Notes under the pieces: model-generated
Database searches by the model: none
Seen by the model: the letters and a program-made list of their open reading frames with translations, nothing else
What the model was told of the DNA's origin: nothing
Shown here: one piece after another, positions 32,088 to 43,911 of the stretch
Position numbering within the stretch: position 1 is the stretch's first letter
How the letters are laid out: each line of letters opens with the position of its first letter
Assembly (NCBI GenBank): GCA_030704615.1
Contig: CM060731.1
Span: 64,586,756-64,646,755 of the forward strand
DNA: 60,000 nucleotides
Direction: 5' to 3'
Source: Takakia lepidozioides
Lineage: Eukaryota; Streptophyta; Takakiopsida; Takakiales; Takakiaceae
Program-made: the position numbers and the translations under genes

Positions 32088-33188
32088 ATGGAGGAGGAGA
32101 TTTGGAGCAGGCTCCCTTTCGAGTTAGTGATGGTAGTGTTGGCCTGTTTGCCGTATCGAAGTCTGGCCCGCTTCAAGTCGGTGTGCAAGTTGTGGAACTC
32201 CCTCCCATCCACTGCTAGTTTCCAACAACTCTGTCAGCACCTCCCTCTTCACCAAGACTCCTATCTCTTGTTTTCAGGAAGAGATGTTCTTACGTTGTAT
32301 GCGCCCACAACTCGACGGTGGCACAGTATCGGCCTCAAACTCCCATTCCCCGAGGATAATTTTCTATTCAGAGTTAGTGCTGCAGATGGAGGCTTATTTT
32401 GCATAACGGAGGATGACGACGATGACGTATCATGCAGCGTGTACAATCCTCTGTTGAACAGTTCCAGACAATTGCCACAATTGCCTGTCCGGCCTGACGA
32501 TTCAACACATTTCTACGTGGAAAGAGTAAATATGATTGTGGATAGATGCAGCAACACCTACAAGGTCCTTGCGATTTCAATCGATGACGAGGGAGGACTT
32601 TGGAGAACGCACATCTATGACTCAACTTGCGAGTGTTGGACCGAGACTGGAACCTCAGTAACCGATGTTCCGTATCATTGTAGAGAAAGTGTGATATGTG
32701 GCCCTACTCTCTTTGCTCTATTTGATGGACGAGACTACATTTTGATGGCTTGTGACATTGGCAGCCGTGTGTGGACTAAAGTTGCTGTACGGATGCCTGA
32801 CTTTGGTAGAGGTGGTTTGTGTCGACTTGTAGAGAGTGAGGGGGGCCTGTTGCTGGTTGGGCTGCTTCGCCATCAAATTCAGCTCTCACCATCACTCTGT
32901 GTGTGGGAGTTCAAAGTTTCTACAACGGGTGCAGAGTGGCTGGAGATTGCAAGGACTGATGAGATTGCAGGAATTACTAGGCTGGTTGACATGCTCACCT
33001 TTCAAGTGGTGAGCCATGACAATCTCTTATTCATATGGAGCAGATTCCAGGAAGCAGTTGTGATATATGACATGAAGCAACACACATGGACCTCCACGGG
33101 ATTTCCACTTGATCTACAAGTGAGGGCCCTGCAAGACCCTCGCTTTAATTGTTTGGTTGGCGGTCTTAGTTTTGGTGCAAAAGTCTAG
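32088..33188 (+). CDS. F-box protein with kelch/beta-propeller-like C-terminal region
   Basis: Single-exon ORF of 366 residues from ATG 32,088. An in-frame upstream extension to 32,040 exists, but MEEEIWSRLPFEL is the normal F-box start. Residues ~1-45 are the F-box (LPFELVMVVLACLPYRSLARFKSVCKLWNSL), here split as LPFELVMVVLACLPYRS and RFKSVCKLWNSL. The rest has repeated short beta-type segments ending in W or P (VYNPLLNSSRQLPQLPV; SRVWTKVAVRMPDFG), as in F-box-associated or kelch propellers. Such proteins are substrate receptors of SCF ubiquitin ligases and bind SKP1 through the F-box. The substrate is unknown. An intact frame beside a broken twin suggests this copy is the functional one. 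Confidence 0.85.
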   Translation: MEEEIWSRLPFELVMVVLACLPYRSLARFKSVCKLWNSLPSTASFQQLCQHLPLHQDSYLLFSGRDVLTLYAPTTRRWHSIGLKLPFPEDNFLFRVSAADGGLFCITEDDDDDVSCSVYNPLLNSSRQLPQLPVRPDDSTHFYVERVNMIVDRCSNTYKVLAISIDDEGGLWRTHIYDSTCECWTETGTSVTDVPYHCRESVICGPTLFALFDGRDYILMACDIGSRVWTKVAVRMPDFGRGGLCRLVESEGGLLLVGLLRHQIQLSPSLCVWEFKVSTTGAEWLEIARTDEIAGITRLVDMLTFQVVSHDNLLFIWSRFQEAVVIYDMKQHTWTSTGFPLDLQVRALQDPRFNCLVGGLSFGAKV

Positions 33189-34689
33189 ACAAGCTTTTGT
33201 TTTGTTTTGGAACATGTTCCAATTCCATTGGAGACTTGTATGGCTTCTTTTTTCCCTTTCCGTGTTGGGCTGCCATGCGCCATGTGCTTGTTGCCCGTGT
33301 TTACTTTGAAAGAGTTTTAATATTTCAAAAGTTGTGGTGGGGCAAGATTAGAATATGCAGCCTGCATATTGATGTGATGAAGTTGGTTGTCCCTTATGTG
33401 CTCATAACTCTTGAAAGCCTCCTAACCAGTTTCGAGCATTTAGTATACTGGAATCATTGCACTCTATGCAACTACATCTCGTTTAGTCAGTCTGTCCAAC
33501 ACTTCTTTCACACTTCCACAATATCTTATTAGCTATTCACCAAGGAGCTTGGAACCATGGAGATACTATGTTGCCATCTCTACTGAAGGAAGGACAAAAG
33601 ACATGTGGAACAACAACAAAAATGCTTGAATGCAGCATAAATTGAGTGGAGCCATAACGATGAGCTGGTTTTCCTCTTAGCCCATGTGTGTGCTTGTATC
33701 TGAAAGGAAACTACATCAAGGCACTGTGCATTAGGTCAGCTTATTGATGCGCCGCTCTTCAATAATAATGGATCTGAGCCGCCATTATATGCTGATGAAG
33801 ATAAGCACCTGTTTGTCTGGGAAAAGAGAGTTCAACCTATGAACTCGAACAGAGACAAGTTTGCTGGGTCAGGAAGAAAGCTCAACCTATTTGCGTCCGT
33901 TGAGAAAAGACAAAATTACACTAACTACTGACCGATAAGGATGTGCCCAATGCTCTATTGGCAGTGCAGATCGGTCCTTTGTTGCTGGCACGCTCGGGAG
34001 ACGACACCTCTGCAGAAGTGTCAGAGCTACTGAATGTTTTAGAAGTGTGCACTACTTGGATTCGGTAGCATGTTTGGATCCCTCTCACATTTTCTTTTGA
34101 TCTCATGCACTTGCGGGTCTCACCTGCAAATTCTTTCTCCCGCACGGTTCCAAACATAGAAACGGACTGATAGACCTGCGATCTGAGCTGATTTGACAAC
34201 TTGCTTCACGTCACAGGGGCTGATTGTTTGTGGTGGAATCGGAAAACTCCCTGCCAAAATCAAGTCAGCTTGTGTGGTGTATCGCCAGCTCTCTTTCTTC
34301 TTACCTATCTCTCTCGCGCACATCAAATTTGGTCAAGGTTCTACCAATGTGTGTTCTATGTGATGATTTTGGCAGGAGCTATTGTCACAGTCAGTCCAAT
34401 TTTCTTACGAAGAGCTGAGGTGGGTAGTGTGTGTATGTGAGGTAAGGTGCATGGAACTGGTATCCCAGAAATTGTTTCACCGCTGTCATTGTCCTTACCG
34501 TAATCCCAGTGGGTGACACTCCTGTTTCTCTCTCTCTCATGAATTGAGCTATCGAAACTTCCCGTTTATGCTTGAATGATGTCATTGGTCCTTGAATGTT
34601 GGGGGAGAAGGAAAGAGATAAAGAAAGAAATGAACAAGTTTAGTAAAGTTGACAGGAAGCACGCTGAACCGAATTGTATCACAGACAAA
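33189..34689. other. Intergenic region, nothing recognised
   Basis: Presumed 3' UTR of the F-box gene followed by non-coding DNA. No long open frame, RNA gene or repeat is apparent. Confidence 0.5.
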
Positions 34690-34782
34690 GCAGCACTAGA
34701 AAACTAGGCCCACAATGGCGGGGGGAGAGAGAGACAGAATGTACTCATAAGACGTTGTTTGCCGTAGCCTTGTGGCCATTGA

Positions 34783-34814
<32 letters not shown>

Positions 34815-34824
34815 CAGATTGTAC
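34690..34824 (-). repeat. Duplicated LINE 3' tail with GA microsatellite
   Basis: The LINE 3' tip (ACTCATAAGACGTTGTTTGC...TTGTGGCCATTGA) appears twice in a row, separated by a (GA)n run near 34,782-34,813. It may reflect a second truncated insertion at the end of the first or slippage during reverse transcription. Confidence 0.7.
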
Positions 34825-37800
34825 TCATAAGACGTTGTTTGCCGTAGCCTTGTGGCCATTGACCCCGCGCCCAGTTTGAGCGGGAACAAAAGGGACAGAA
34901 CCTACCTCTGTCAGGGGCTGACGTTGGTAGTAAGACTTACCTCCATATAAAGAATTAATCCGGGTTTTCCAGATCTCCTCTAGAAATCCCTTCACACAAG
35001 CATCAATCTGCTGTGTGTGATTTGCCCAAAAACTAGGCCTCAGGAGGGCCTGGGCTTTTGGCTCAGCCTCGAGACTTTCAAAGTTGGTAAACAGGGGTAC
35101 AGGCACAATTCCCTTAATAGATTTGAAGAGAGCGTCTCTTTGGTGAGAGAACCCCGGACAGTGTATCAGAAAATGAATACTGTCTTCAGATTGCCCACAC
35201 AACGGGCAATTGCACTCTCCCTTTCCTCTCTGCTTCTGTTTGCTGTTCAAAGGTAGGCTTCCTGCCCTGAGTTTAAATTTCAGTCTAGTGCCGAGAGTGG
35301 GTAGACCCTTGAGGTCATCCAAGATGTCCTCCCCCATGTCACAGACTGGAAACAAGTTCAGGGAAGTTTTCTGCCTAACTTCATTTTCATCAGACAATCT
35401 CATGGCAACAGACATGGCTGAGGACACTACAGCCTCTAAGTCAGATTTATCCAGCAGGGTCAAGACTTGCGGATCCAGGTCCAGGTCCTTGAGGATCTTT
35501 TCTACTCTCTTCTGCCAGGACTTAGCCTGTTTGACAGGGCGTTCCTGTTTCCAAGATATAGAGTCGATTAATTTAGGATATCTGGTGTTGGGCATATGTT
35601 GCAGCTGACCCCACCATCTGACCTTGAATTCATCTCGTCGGGAGCTTAAGGACGGAATGCCAAACTCACCCCGAACAGCCACATTGGCTGTTTTGGAGCA
35701 TGCTGACATACACTCCTTAAGCACCCCCACTTGAATGGATTCTAGAGACTTAGCCTGGTTGGAGTTATCAACCCATATAGCAGATCCGTACTCCAAGGCA
35801 GGTCTAATAACGCGACAAAGCATCGTTTTCTTAACCTCAGAGTTGACCCCTCTGCAGTGGAAAAATTTAGTGAGCCCCAGAGCTTTGCCCTTGCCAGTTT
35901 GAACAACTTTCCGGATATGTGCATCCCGATTACAATTGGAGGAGAACTCAACGCCCAGGTAAGTGTAGGAAGGGAGGACCGGGATCTCTTGGCTACCCCA
36001 CTGCCACTTAAGATCACTTCCTCCCTCTCCTCTGTCGTTGAATGCTACCACTGCACATTTGCTGACATTAGCCTCTAGCCCCCAAAGATCAAAGTATCTC
36101 TTCGCGCAATCAATCAACTCCTGGAGATTGGTTGGAGTCTCCCCTATGCCTGCGAAGTCATCCGCAAACATAAGGGCTGGTATGGTGGTATCACCCACCC
36201 TTAACCCAAATCCCTCACTTTCCACATCCTCGAGGAGTTGATTGATGAAAACATTGAAGAGCAGAGGGGAGAGAGTACATCCTTGAGCTACACCTTGGTC
36301 TATGTCAAAGAAGTTGGACTTCTGTCCGTTAACAGTGACACAGCTTTTGGTGTGAGCATACAAGTTGTGGACAACTCTCCACATCTTTCCCTTGATCCCA
36401 CAAGACCAGAGGCGGAACCATAGGCCATCCCTCCACACTGTGTCATAAGCCTTTTTGACATCCAGGAAAAAGACATAAGTGGGTTTCCCTTCTTTTTTCC
36501 TTCCCTGGATAATCTGGCTTAGAGTGAAGATATGATCCACACAGCCCCCGTTTCGCCGAAAGCCAGCTTGGCCTTCGTGGAAACAACCTCTGGACTCCAG
36601 ATCAACCTCGAGACGAGTACTTATAACTCTGCAGAATGTCTTGCCAACAGCATTGAGGAGCGTGATGCCACGGTAGTTCCCCGGTTCTTCTCTGTCACCC
36701 TTCTTGTATAGATTGACAATGACCCCCTGTCGCCAGCGAAAGGGGATCATTTCAGTCTTCCAGATAAGGTTAAAGAGGAGAACTAGGGCCTCTATCATTG
36801 GATCGCCACCGTGCTTGATAAGCTCGTTGACAATACCATCAGGTCCACCAGCTTTATATCCATTTAAATGTTCAATTGCTTCCACAATCTCAGAAGAACT
36901 AATGGGAGCATTATAAGCCATTGAAATATACTCCAGTTCATCAGGGCTGTTTTGAATCATAGGAACAGTTTTTCCAACTGTGTCCCTCCATTCAGCAGAA
37001 GACCCCTCACTGTTAGACCTAGAAGTTCTGCCAAGGATACTGTAGTGAGTTTCAAAGGTTTTGACAATGTCAACCGATGAAGTCACCACTGCACCTTTAG
37101 TAGTCTTCAGCGCTTGTACTTGCTGACCGTTTTCGGTTTGTACAAACGTTGAAGGGCCAACCAGAATTTCTTGTCATTACCACCATGGTGGTTTGAGTTT
37201 ATTTCACTGTATAACTTGTCCCAGTATAATTTCTTCTGAGACCTAACAAGCTGATTGATATCTTTACGGAGCTGGTAGTACCTCGCCCACAATTCTCTGT
37301 TGGTTTCCAAATTGCAGCACTCTTTATAGAGGGCTCGTCTCTCAGCTATCTTGAGTTTAATCTCATTAGTCCACCAATTAACTGCTCTACCGCAGACAAT
37401 TAGTTTCCTCCCAATGATCTTGTCAGCCACGGAGGAAACGAAACTCTCCCAAGAGTCCACTGCTCTTTCGACTTCATTTCTTGCGTTAACAGAGCGTGAC
37501 TGAAGTTCTTGGAGCGATTGGACAAAATGAGGGAGAGCCTCTTGCAAGGCCTGGACGTACTCAACCTTGACCTCCTCATTGTGGAATTTTTCTATGCGCC
37601 ACTTCCGAATCGAACGTTTCACAGATCTCTTGGTGGTGGGAAAACACCTTTTGATCTCAGTCCAAACCAGGAAGTGGTCAGAGGTACCAATATCAGTTCT
37701 GTCGATCAACACATTGGCACACTGGGGGAACAAAATTTTGTCCATTATGATATAGTCCACAATGGAACGTTCCCCAGTTTGGGGTTTCTCACGAGTCCAC

Positions 37801-38315
37801 TGCACTTGGTCACCTCTTGTCCTGTTATTCAAGGTCAAAAGCTGAAGCTCTTCTAGACAGTTAATTAACCGTCTGCCATTAGAATTCAGCTCGTCCTCAC
37901 CAAAAGGTCCAATGATATCGTCCTGATGGATCCCTTTGCCCACCCGGGCATTGAAGTCCCCCAATAGTACCACCTGACCTTTGGCAAGGAACGAAGCACA
38001 GTCCAGCTTTACATCTTCGAAGGCCTTGTCTGCGTCAGTACTAAGGGTCCCCTCTGTGGGCATGTAAACACAACCAACAAAGAGGTCCTTTGTACTCATG
38101 CCGCCCTTCAAATTCAGTTTTAGCCAGATACTATGCTCGTACCTCAAACCCTTGTTGATAATTTCACAATTATCAAACAAGAAATCACAGAGACAGAGAC
38201 AGAGACAGAGAACGGACGTTGGCGATGATCCCTTGTGGACCAGTTCCCAGTGGTGTTTGACCTCTCGTTGCACGTCAGCTATGGGGATCGGGGTGTTTTG
38301 TGATCTGCCATTCAT
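34825..38315 (-). mobile_element. LINE with AP-endonuclease and reverse transcriptase (one frameshift)
   Basis: Two overlapping open frames read as one ORF2. The upstream one (38,315-37,107, 402 codons) has the endonuclease motifs VVLLGDFNARVG and TDIGTSDHFLVWTE. The downstream one (37,089-34,825, 754 codons) has reverse transcriptase motifs PGNYRGITLLNAVGK, FFLDVKKAYDTVW, GVAQGCTLSPLLFN and FADDF (near 36,160), followed by a thumb region and a CPLCGQSEDSIHFLIHC zinc finger. The frames join if one base is restored near 37,120-37,140. The first part of the endonuclease is missing, so the copy is 5'-truncated. Such elements copy themselves by target-primed reverse transcription. The family is APE-type; I cannot name the clade. 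Confidence 0.9.
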
Positions 38316-38439
38316 ATCGCACTAGAAAGCATGAGGTTGACCTCATCACGTGACACATGTAGCTGTGCCGTGTCCCTGTTAAGAGAAAATGCAGAACTGC
38401 TCTTCCACACATCTGTCTTGCAATGCATGTGTGTATATG

Positions 38440-38640
38440 TGAGGATGTACTCATAAGACGTTGTTTGCCGTAGCCTTGTGGCCTTAGACCCCGCGCCCAG
38501 TTTGGGCGGAACGAAAGGGAACAGACACTCCCTTTGTAAGGGGCTCACACCGGTAGTGGGACTCACCAATTTAAGACAATTAGTTCTGGCTTTCCAGATA
38601 TCCTCTAGAAAGCCCTTCACATAAGTATCAACCTGCTGTG
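38440..38640 (-). mobile_element. LINE 3'-end fragment, same family
   Basis: Encodes the final codons (KGFLEDIWKARTNCL) and the 3' tail of the same LINE. It lies just 5' of the longer copy, in the same orientation. The 38,320-38,440 stretch between them is unassigned. Confidence 0.8.
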
Positions 38641-38825
38641 TGTGTGCTTTAGGCTCAGCCTCCTTTTCCTCTCTGCATCCGTATGGATCAAGTGCAGCTC
38701 GAATATACAGAACATATTTTCTTAGTGCAGGGTAAATTGCTGTCGTTCATGTTCTTGTGACTGACTCATTTCTGTGCAGGTTTGTCAGAAGACAGTGCCT
38801 GCGCGAAGAGAGGATAGACAGAGCT

Positions 38826-41800
38826 ATGAAGCAAAGGATGTTGGTGACCGGGGCATCAAGTGGGGTGGGTAAGGCCACAGCTGTCCAGCTTGCACGGTAT
38901 GGTAACACTCTATACATCACTGGGCGGGATGGAAAAACGGCTGAGTGAATCTGCAGATCAATGCACGGGTGAGTCCATCTACCACCTGTTCTCTCTCTTT
39001 AGGCACTGTGTTTGAAAGACTTCCATTATGCAAATGTTTAGAAGGGATGGTAGGTGGCCACCCCTTTCCCTTTCCGTAATTTCTCCTTCCTCTACTACAG
39101 TACACTGGTAGCCCATTCAGATGGGCCGAACAATTGTTTCTACAATTAACAGTCGATTCAACCATCTTGTCATCCACTATATCCATTCTCAATGCCAGAG
39201 TCTGTCAATGCCAGGAACTAAATAACTCCCAAGCACAGTAACTGGATATTTGCACCTGTTTGAGATTACTAGGGAATTTTGGGTTGAGTGGAACCCCACA
39301 ACAGCTGCCGAATGGGTTGGTATCAGGTTCCTTAACTGTTTGATTTCCTCCCAAAAGACTACATCAGTACACAGACCTCAAGGAGATGAAATATTACTGG
39401 CTGCATGACAGATGACCATGATAGCCTAAATATCTTGTAGACTAACTGTTTTACTTCCTATTCAAGGAAAGCAAAACCCAAGGCTGTTTCTCAGTGGAAT
39501 CAGCTTACCTACACATGGGTTCAAAACAAGCTACACAAATTAACAGACCTCCTGGGGGTTCAATTTGGCATACATTGTTTGTGACAGCCCTCTGTGTGAG
39601 TGTTGATTATAAGGAACCAGAAAAATTGGCAATGAAAGCTGCTAATGTTTCGGTGTTGTGCACAGGAGCCCAGAAAGTGTACAAAGGGTTGGGTGATGTG
39701 GCAGAAGAGGCTGACGTGGAATGACTGTATTTGGAGGCAGTCGAAAAGCTGGGGGTCATTGATGTTGCGGTGCTGAATGCAGGGGTAGCCCGCCATGGAA
39801 AACTGGAGACAGTCTCTATTGAAGATTTTGATTTGCAGTTCAACACCAATGTGCGTGGCATGTTTCTATGGCTCAAGCATATTATACCCCATATGAAGGT
39901 CTGTGACATTTACGTGGGTGATGTGGTTTAAAACAAAATGCCTTACAATGATGCCCTACCTTGCTGTCATGATCCACTGGCTAAACCCCATTCATTAGAA
40001 TTATATGCCATCCACACCAAGGACACCCCTTGTAAGTTTGGCCTGATCTGAATGTGACGTGGTGGAAACTGAAGGTGGTGGGAATCCGTCTGCAGTGTAT
40101 TAGATGGATGATTGGAGAGGAGCAGAAAAAGAACAAAGTCTCTATTTTCATTAGAAGTCTCTAGGGAGAATGGAAGAGAATGTAATCATGCCGTTCCCTG
40201 CGAACGTTGGCTTGCAATAGCCGTACGGCCAAACTAATCGTCTAGGGTGTTCTGGTGCTTGCGCTGACAACCTGTTGGGATTATGGTCATCTCTTCCCCC
40301 TGCCCAAAAGCTTGGGAGTTCCGAGTTAGTACCACCAGATTTGAATATGGAGGGTTTGGGTTTGATATTTGAGTTGCAACCCCAAGGATGGCATGTGCTG
40401 TGTCCTTTAACCAGATTCTTCTCTGAACCCATGCCTGAATTGAAGATTGATTGCTTGCTGGGTGTCATTGTAAGCTTTGCTAATTAAGGTGGGATTTCCC
40501 TGAAATAGGTGGTTTGACTTTGTGACAATTGCGTTTCAGGAAAGGGGATCGGGACAGATAGTGGTGATAAGCAGCATTTTAGGTGAGACTTCATGTGCTG
40601 GCAAGAGCATCTACAGTGCCACTAAATTTGCAGTTCAGGCCATGATTGAAGGGCTTCGACAAGAGCTTCAGGGTACGGGTGTGAAAGCTGCCACAGTTCT
40701 TCCTGGAAAAATCTCAACACCATGGTTAGTGAGATTTCCTTTCTATTGGAAGAGTGGAAAAGGATTTGTTTTCATTTTAGCATTGTAGAGAGACTCAGTG
40801 GGTTTTATCTAGGTGTGTTCCCTGCTTTCTCTCTCTCCAGTCCCTTTTTTATGCTGTACGACTGGCAGTGAACCATCTGGGTAAGAGGGCCTACAGTATC
40901 GATACTGTAATCAACCTCGTGCTTCTAGTATGACGCCCTTTAAGAGCTCTCAATCCCCTGTAATCCATTGATGTTATTTTTGTTCTACGACTACTGCAGA
41001 TTTGGGCTGCTTTCAGGACCTGGTGCTTTTAAACCCCATGTCTGGCTCGGCAGGTTTTCGCATCATGCAATGACTACACCCTCCACCCATGAATTTCAGT
41101 CTCTTTCTCTCTCATGAGGTTATCCACGGCCATGAGACTATGAGAAGCACAGTGTAATGAAAACATCTCTTTGAACCTCTATGTTTGGGTGGGAGTGGTG
41201 TGCAAAACAGATGGGATGGCCCAGCAGGCAAAGGCCAGTCAATTCCAACCAATGCGCTTTCTGCTGATGATGTAGCTTCCGCCATTCTTTCAATTGTATA
41301 TCAGGTAAGCGGTGTCTCCCCCTCCTCTCTCTCTCTCTCCCTGTTATTAGGCCTGCCTTGGAGTATGCATCTGCAGTATGGGTTGATAACTCCAACCGGG
41401 CTAAGTCTCTAGAATCCATTCCAGTGGGGTGCTTAAGGAGTGCATGCTCCAAAACAGCCAACGTGGCTGTTCGGGGTGAGTTTGGCATCCCTTCCTTAAG
41501 CTCCCGACGAGATGAATTCAAGGTCAGATGGTGGGTTCAGCTGCAACATATGTCTAATATCAGAAATCCTAAGTTAATCGACTCTATATCGTGGAAGCGG
41601 GATTACAGGCTAAGTCCTGGCAGAAGAGAGTAGAAGAGATTCTCAAGGATCTGAATCTAAGCACGCAAGTCTTGACCCCTGCTGGATAATCTGACTTAAG
41701 GCTGTAGTGTCCAAAGCCATCTCTGCTGCCAGGAAATTGTCTGATGAAAATGAAGTTAGGCAGAAAACTTCCCTGAACTTGTTTCCAGTCTGTGACATGG

Positions 41801-43063
41801 GAGAGGCCACCATGGATGACCTTAAGGGTTTACCCACCCTCAGCACTAGACTGAAATTTGAACTCAGGGCGGGAAGCCTACCTTTGAACAGCAAACAGAT
41901 GCAGAGAGGAAAGAGGGATTGCAATTGCCCGTTGTGTGGGCAACCTGAAGACAATATTCATTTTCTGATTTATTTTCAAATCCATCAAGGGAATTGTGCC
42001 TGAACCTCTGTTTACCAACTTTGAAAGTCTTGAGGCTGAGCCAAAAGCCCAGGCCCTTTTGGGGCCTAGTTATTGGGCAAACCACAGACAGCAGATTGAT
42101 GCTTGTGTGAAGGGATTTCTAGAGGATATCTGAAAAACTTGGATTAATTGTCTGTTCCAAGGTAAGTCATAGTACCGGCTTCAGCCCCTGACAAAGGTAG
42201 TTTCTGTCCGCTCAAACTGAGCACGAGGTCAGTGGCCACAAGGCTACGGCAAACAACATCTCATGAGTACATTCTCTCTCCCTGGTGGGTGCAAACCCCA
42301 CAAAAGGCTCTGGGATGGTTAGTTTCCTGCGGGGTCCATGGCCATTAGGCTAGTCCTTTCTCTTTTCTCTCTCTTTCTCTTTTTCTCTCTTTTCTTGCTT
42401 TCCTTTTGTCCCATAAGCTCTTTGAGCTTTCTGCGGATGTTATAAAGTTCCATTTCATCTCATTTCTCTCAAGCAATAGTTCTTATTCTTGGCTTTGTTT
42501 TTGTTTCCTCTCTCGTGTTTTCTTCCATTTTGTCCCATAAGCTCTATGAGCTTTCCGCGGACATTATAAAGCACCATTTCATTTCATTTCTCATCAAGGA
42601 TGTGGGCTCTCTGTTTTTTGGTTGTGGAGGCTGGTTGGTTGGGGCTGCACTGTTGTATTCTTTCTTTTCTGTCCCATAAGCTCTTTCAGCATTGTGGATG
42701 CCATGAATTTTTCCTTCTCTCTCTATCTCTCTAATCCGGTTTTGACTTGTCCACTAGGTTTGCTCTTAGTTTTTCCTCTCAACTCTCTTTAGCAGATGTC
42801 TTATGAGTACATTCTCTCTTTCTCTTTAACTTCCCCTCTAATCTCTTTGGGCTTTTGTGGGTGTCTCAAAAGTTATTTTCCTTTCTACTACTACTCTCCC
42901 TAACATTTGCTTTTCTGTGTTACGTTCCTTTTTCTCTACAATCATGTCTTGAAATAAAATGGTCCATGTTATTGAATAGCTAACATCTTTATTTGATGAT
43001 TGGCAGAGCCCCACAACTGACATCGACAGGATTGTACTTTTACCTGCAAAACCAAAATCTTAA
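38826..43063 (+). CDS. Short-chain dehydrogenase/reductase (SDR), possibly damaged
   Basis: Recognisable exons are: ~38,826-38,975 with the nucleotide-binding TGASSGVGKATAVQLARYG; ~39,620-39,897 with GVIDVAVLNAGVARHGK (the NAG motif) and FNTNVRGMFLWL; 40,540-~40,723 with VVISSILGE, the catalytic YSATK and LPGKISTPW; 41,211-41,304; and 43,007-43,063, where splicing gives IDRIVLLPAKPKS and a stop in matching phase. The Ser-Tyr-Lys catalytic set is present, so it would be an NAD(P)-dependent oxidoreductase of unknown substrate. Two problems exist: exon 1 goes out of frame after ITGRD, and a TGA at 39,722 precedes the NAG exon. Either the gene is a recent pseudogene or exon borders differ from mine. 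A LINE piece occupies its last intron. Confidence 0.65.
41345..42275 (+). mobile_element. 5'-truncated LINE copy inside the SDR intron
   Basis: Corresponds to the end of the reverse transcriptase and the C terminus of the LINE at 34,825-38,315: RPALEYGSAIWVDNSNQAKS there, PALEYASAVWVDNSNRAKS here, plus CPLCGQPEDNIHFL. It is broken by several shifts and ends with the LINE 3' tail. It lies in the same sense as the SDR gene between a donor at 41,305 and an acceptor at 43,006. Confidence 0.85.
42300..42720 (+). repeat. Three spaced copies of a GTCCCATAAGCTCT unit
   Basis: The phrase TCCCATAAGCTCTTTGAGC with a following pyrimidine-rich block starts near 42,410, 42,533 and 42,671. Part of the intron; no coding. 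Confidence 0.6.
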
Positions 43064-43539
43064 GCTTCCTTGGATGTTTGATTTGAGGGTTGGAATGATG
43101 AGTCAGTTACAGTTTTCCTGCCTTCGGCACTCAGCAAAATGCTGTTCAACTTGTGGTGAAATACAGCAGCTCATTATCAACAGCGACTCTCCTGTGGGGG
43201 ATTGAATGAAGTATTTGCAAAAATACTTGGATATTCTTTCATGGCGGTTTATATATTGTGTTGCACTACCAAGTGTTTCCACTGAATGTGAGGCTAATGG
43301 TCTCAAGGCCATTGTGTACATATCCTTATCTCATGATCGGAAAGAACTGCATTTTTTCCCATATACAACAGTGGATATGTACAAATGAGAATTGTGTATA
43401 GTTGAGCATTGAGAGAAAACTAGATCAAACAGCTTAAAAAAATTGGAGATGAAATGTAATTAACTAATGCACCTTGGTCATTTGTTTCACCAGGAATCTT
43501 CACATGTACAAATTTCAAACCCCATCATGGAATTGTTTA

Positions 43540-43911
43540 AATTAGCAAGCAGCCCATAAAACCACCACATGCCTAACAAAATTTGAGATGTACTTCATGG
43601 CTGTGTTGCAATCACCGACCTAAGGTTGTTGATAACAGGATAGGCATTTTGGTGAATGTACTGATGAGCCACTTGCAATGGCCAGTCTCTTGCTATGGTG
43701 GCAAAGAGAAAGTTCCTTCTGCTCCTCTTCCAAATCATGCAATACAAACCTCTTGTCAGCCAGCCTTCTTCATCTGCCCAGAAAATCTCTTCAACTCAGA
43801 ATGGATTTCTTCAATTTGAGGATGCAATTTGGGGATGCAAAAAATGTGTGCTGGACTTGGTTCCTTTCTGACACCTCTCTCTCCTGTCATTTCTCTCACC
43901 TTAACTTCATC
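43540..43911 (-). pseudogene. Decayed E+/DYW deaminase tail of the PPR gene
   Basis: Reading through the PPR stop at 43,909-43,911 gives DEVKVREMTGERGVRKEP, the normal continuation of the E domain. After a stop and shift come RFVLHDLEEEQKELSLCHHS and KRLAIASG, and then, with more breaks, INNLR and GDCNTAMKYIS. These are the familiar blocks of the DYW cytidine deaminase domain. The zinc/catalytic HSE is HSK here, and the terminal DYW is not found. The domain is unmistakable but dead. Confidence 0.85.
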
